Positions 43,901-48,400 of a stretch of DNA of 64,000 nt are shown in pieces (position 1 is the stretch's first letter; each line of letters begins with the position of its first letter). The notes beneath the pieces were generated by a model. The model saw nothing but the letters and a program-made list of their open reading frames with translations, searched no databases and was not told the origin of the DNA. The DNA is taken from positions 5,216,501 to 5,280,500 of the forward strand of contig JAKJHU010000024.1 in NCBI GenBank assembly GCA_022316685.1, written 5' to 3'. The stretch is from Progne subis subis (taxonomy: Eukaryota > Chordata > Aves > Passeriformes > Hirundinidae). Both the position numbers and the translations under genes were made by a program.

Positions 43901-45357
43901 GCTATTGAGTTCAACAGAGTGGAGGCAGTTGAACTTAGCCCAAGTACAAGCATACTGTTGGCTGGATGAATACCTCTGCCACTCTGGGTTAACTAGCAGA
44001 GAAGATATTTCAGTAGAGTATTAAATCACCTCACTATGTAGTTACAGAATTTTAGTCATTCAGAGTTACTGAAGGAAAACTACAAATGCTGGAAATTTAG
44101 GTCTCATACCTGACTGCCTGAATAGCTGCTCTGAGAGGAACCAGAAGGTCCAACCTGTAAAGAAACCAGATTGGTATTTATTATCTTGTTAAAAAATTAT
44201 TTTTACATAAGTGATTTTCAGGAAAGAAAGTTCTACTTGGTGGGAAAAGGAAGAACCTGAGAAGTAGTTCTCTATGACTTAATTCCACAAACTGATACTA
44301 TTAAAATTATTCCTGAGATGTTTCAAGACAAATAATCAAAACTGTGCCAATCCAGCTGTTACAAGTAACATAATTCTGCTGCTTGCATCCTTTTTTATCT
44401 GAACTCATACGCTTGATATCCATCATTGAGGAGATCTACACCATCACAATCATTAAAAAGTAGATGAAATATACTAATATGACTATGTAATCATAAGCAT
44501 ATTTGCTGTTAAAAAGCAAAGAAGGAAAAGAGGCTTCTTCACTGAGCTGCCAGTAATAGTTTTCAAAGGAAAAAAAAATCAAATAGCTATATTTTATATC
44601 TAGATCATGATTTTCAAAAGGCAAGGTCTCAGAGCTGTTGAAATATGTGATCTTGAACAGCAAGAAAACACTAAGAATAAAGAGCAAAAAGAGAAAAATT
44701 AAAACTTCTCTTACAGATCTACTTCAGATTAGAAGAGTGAATCTACAGAAAAAAATGATAACAAGGCTGACAGTTTTGGATTTCTAATCAACAAAGATAA
44801 ACTAACAAAAAGAAAATTAAATCATGTGACAAGGGCGATAAAGACATTTCTAGAAGCAACTTTTGCCTAGGCCTTGAGATCATGGGCAGTTAGCATGTCA
44901 ATGTCTTTGGAGAAAGAATATTTACCATGATGCATCGGCCTGTTGAGTAAGTCCCTCCACGCTGCAAGAGAATACAGGTTCCAGTTACTGTTTATTGACT
45001 GGTGCAAAAATATCAAATTACTTTAAACAGGAAATCAACTGAATTCACATTGATTGTCTGAGTGAGGAAATAAAGTGTTTCCTGGCTGACAATATATTAC
45101 ACATTTTAACAATGTCATTTGCAAACTGATGTTAACTAATTAAAAATACATTCAAAACTGAAAACAAAAAACGAAAGCATAAATGACATCTTGCTAGGAA
45201 AGTAATTTGAATGGTACAATAGAATCTTCATGCTACAAGCATGAAACAGCTGGACCAGTAGGAGAAGAATTCTAAAACTGAGGTAACTGAAAATTGGGAA
45301 ATTGAAGAAAAATTGCTCTTACCTTGTTACATTCTAATTCTATCAAAAGCTGTGGGG

Positions 45358-45405
<48 letters not shown>

Positions 45406-48400
45406 AGCATTTAGAAATTATTTACTGGGAAAAAAAAAAAAAAAAGGCAGCTTATTATAGGAAACAGAAAATACACTTGGCGAAGTGAGAGACTTAAGAG
45501 ATGTGTTCACTCTTGGTTACATCACAAGTTCACATAAATCAGTGCTGCTGCAGTCCAATACAGTAGATCTGAGGAGACTTTCTTTACTTGAGCTGCCAAT
45601 GTTTAATATGTTTCATATATATTATGTTCAAACATAATTCTTGGCAAAAATAAATTACCAACTCCTTTCAAGAATATGCTACAGTTACAGTTCCCAAGGG
45701 CTGGGACAGCAGTTAAGAACAGCACTGTACATCAGAAGCACAGTACAGTTCTCCTTATATCCAATTATACTTTCTTTTTTTTGCTTTAAGACATGGATTA
45801 TTTTGATAACTAGATTATCCAATTATACTTTCTCTTTTTTGCTTTAAGACATGGATTATTTTGATAACTAGATTATTACTTTACTCATTTCTGTGGGAGA
45901 AAAATAATATTTAATTTTTCATCACTTTAATAACAGGATTAGGCAGTTAAATTAAAATTATTGAAAACATCTAATGATTTTGGCCATCTTAGTTAATGTA
46001 AGAATGAAAACAAGTGTATGTCTTGTATGAAGCCAAAGATACTTTAATTACTATATTAATTTCTATCATTCAAATACACTAACACATACCTTCCTTTTAC
46101 TTTTTCCTGTTGCATTAACTGACTCAGAATGCGTAGGTGTGAGAGTTTTACTTTGAATTCCAACCCAAAAGTTTTCTAGATTTTGAACAACAGTTGCACT
46201 AGAAAGAAAACAAAATAATTTCTTTTCTGTCAAAGTATTATCATCCAGCACAATTTTGAAGATAACTAAAACAGATGCTGAGAAGAAGCAGAAAAGGAAT
46301 AGACACTGAAGAAGCACAGACTCCAGTGAGGAACATTAGCTCAAATGTCCACAAGAATTCTTTTACCTGTTCTTGGTATTCCTGAAGATTTAATAAAGGA
46401 AGGCAAAAATGGCCCTATCATAAATCTGCACTTCAAACAATACAAGCTATCAAATATTTAGGTATTTTCCAATACACTTCAAGCATGCATTTGTTAGAGT
46501 AGGTGGTGTTTTTACAAGCTTTTTCACATCTGCAAAAAATGTAGCATTAAAAGTAGGCTAAATAAGCCTCCTGTTTTCATAGGTCAGAAGTTCATAGGTC
46601 ATACACTTATTTTGAAATTTATACTAGAAGAATTTACATCAAATTACTGATCTGCCACCGTTCAAAATCAAGAAAGTTATAACTGAATAGAATCTGAATT
46701 TCATTTTTTCAGGGAAGGAATTACAGTCATATTTTGTTGCTGTTGTAATTGAAGAATACACAGTGTAAAAAGTGGCTACTTGAAGATCCATTAATAGCAT
46801 TATGCTTAATGGAATTATATATTTACATATATTAAGTTCTTAGGACATTAACTTTTGCAATTATATCTTGAAATGGAAATCATATTTAATGAACATAATG
46901 TGAAGTAATGGCAAAGTGTGAAAAAAGCTATGATGGACAAGAATGTCTGAAACAGCAACACAGGTCTCTCTCAAGATAGAATTAAAATTTCAAGGAAAAA
47001 AGAAAAAAGAAAAAAGAAAAAAAGAAAAAGAACTATTCACATAAATTGAAGCTCTCTAACATCCTGTGGAGCAATCCATGTTGTTGTAATCTTCTGTTTC
47101 ACATCTGAATTGGCATGACTTACTGCTGAATTCTGCAATTAAAGAGAAATATGTATAATTATATAAGATGCTTGAGTGACTTTTACCCATATTATTACAG
47201 AAACTGTCTCCACTACAACAGATAACACTGATGTCCTCCTACAAAGAGCCAGGAATTTCTACATTAGGTTCATATCACATATAAAGCATAGATGGAGTTC
47301 TTGAGAAAACCTAACCTTTTAAACTCTACTGATGAAATAGCTTTGCTGTATAAAGAATGATCCCTACCTATATTATTTAAAAGAAACCCAAGCTTCAGTA
47401 AGTATTCCAAAGACTGCACACATACCGTCATGTTATGACATTCCAAGCCTTTAGTGTTTGGATCTGTAATTTTAAAAGTACCAACAGGAACATCTCCATC
47501 TATTTCTCGAGCTTGTAGATTAAATCCTTTAAACCCAGCATCTCCAAGTGCTTCTAGAGTTACTGTGAAAAGAGGCATTTTGAGAAATGTAAATTTCATA
47601 TACCACTAAAACTGCCTAAATGTTTACCATGTAATTTGCTTCACTCCAAGGCACGAGATTGCATTGTGCAGAATTCTGCACAGTTCAGAAATTACTTTAA
47701 GCTCTGTACAATTCTAACAGCCATTTAAAACACTTTCTTAATTATAAGGACAATGAGAATAAAGGCAAAGGAAAAAAAACTGGAAAGGCGCTTCTCTGTA
47801 AAGAAATATGAAATTTATGGTTTACTGAAAATTTCAAAAAGAATTCTGCTCTACCAAATGAGCAGTGGCCCTACTGACCAAAAGGTTATTTATTTTCTGT
47901 CTAATTAAGGCCTACAAAGTCAGAACTGCTACAGGAGAAAGATAATTGCATTTCTTTCTACCTCTGTTTTTAAAGAAAAGGTTAGCTTTTGCATAAGGCT
48001 GAAATGCAGAAACATTTTTTTTTACATATTACAAGCAGAAAGATAGAAACTACAGTTTGCCTTCCATGTTCTACATTAAATATGAAAAGTTAATAATTAT
48101 ATGAGCTAATCAATTTTGTTACTGAAGGAGCTCAGCAGTTTCCTGCTTTGCTATGATCTATTATAACTTTTCTTTGCTAATTCCCTTACTAGGGACTTTG
48201 GCAAACAAAACTAGAATAATGGTTTATGAACAGAGATATCTGTCATCATTAAAACCAAGGGCAGATGAACTGGGAATGACACAAAAATCAAGGCAAAACC
48301 CAATTACACCTTGATAGTTTAGAACTTCCAAATATCTGTGTAATTAGCTTTCCAATTTGTCATCAACTTTCAGTCCTAATTCACTACTTTTCCCCAGGTG

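Noticed and set aside
5415..45349. CRISPR-like or satellite array reading of the regularly spaced short repeats
   Set aside because: The repeats are exons with splice sites, in-frame peptides and unequal intron spacing, in a CR1-bearing vertebrate sequence.
46367..46381. 15-bp micro-exon between exons 3 and 4 (CTTCAG and CAG|GTAAAA)
   Set aside because: It would insert five residues into the conserved QF-IATVV part of the Reeler fold, and exons 3 and 4 already join in frame. Chance sites are likelier.
47270..47599. Exon 2 frame taken as a stand-alone 109-residue protein starting MKFTFLKMPLF
   Set aside because: The first residues and the end lie in introns. Reeler homology stops at the splice sites on both sides.
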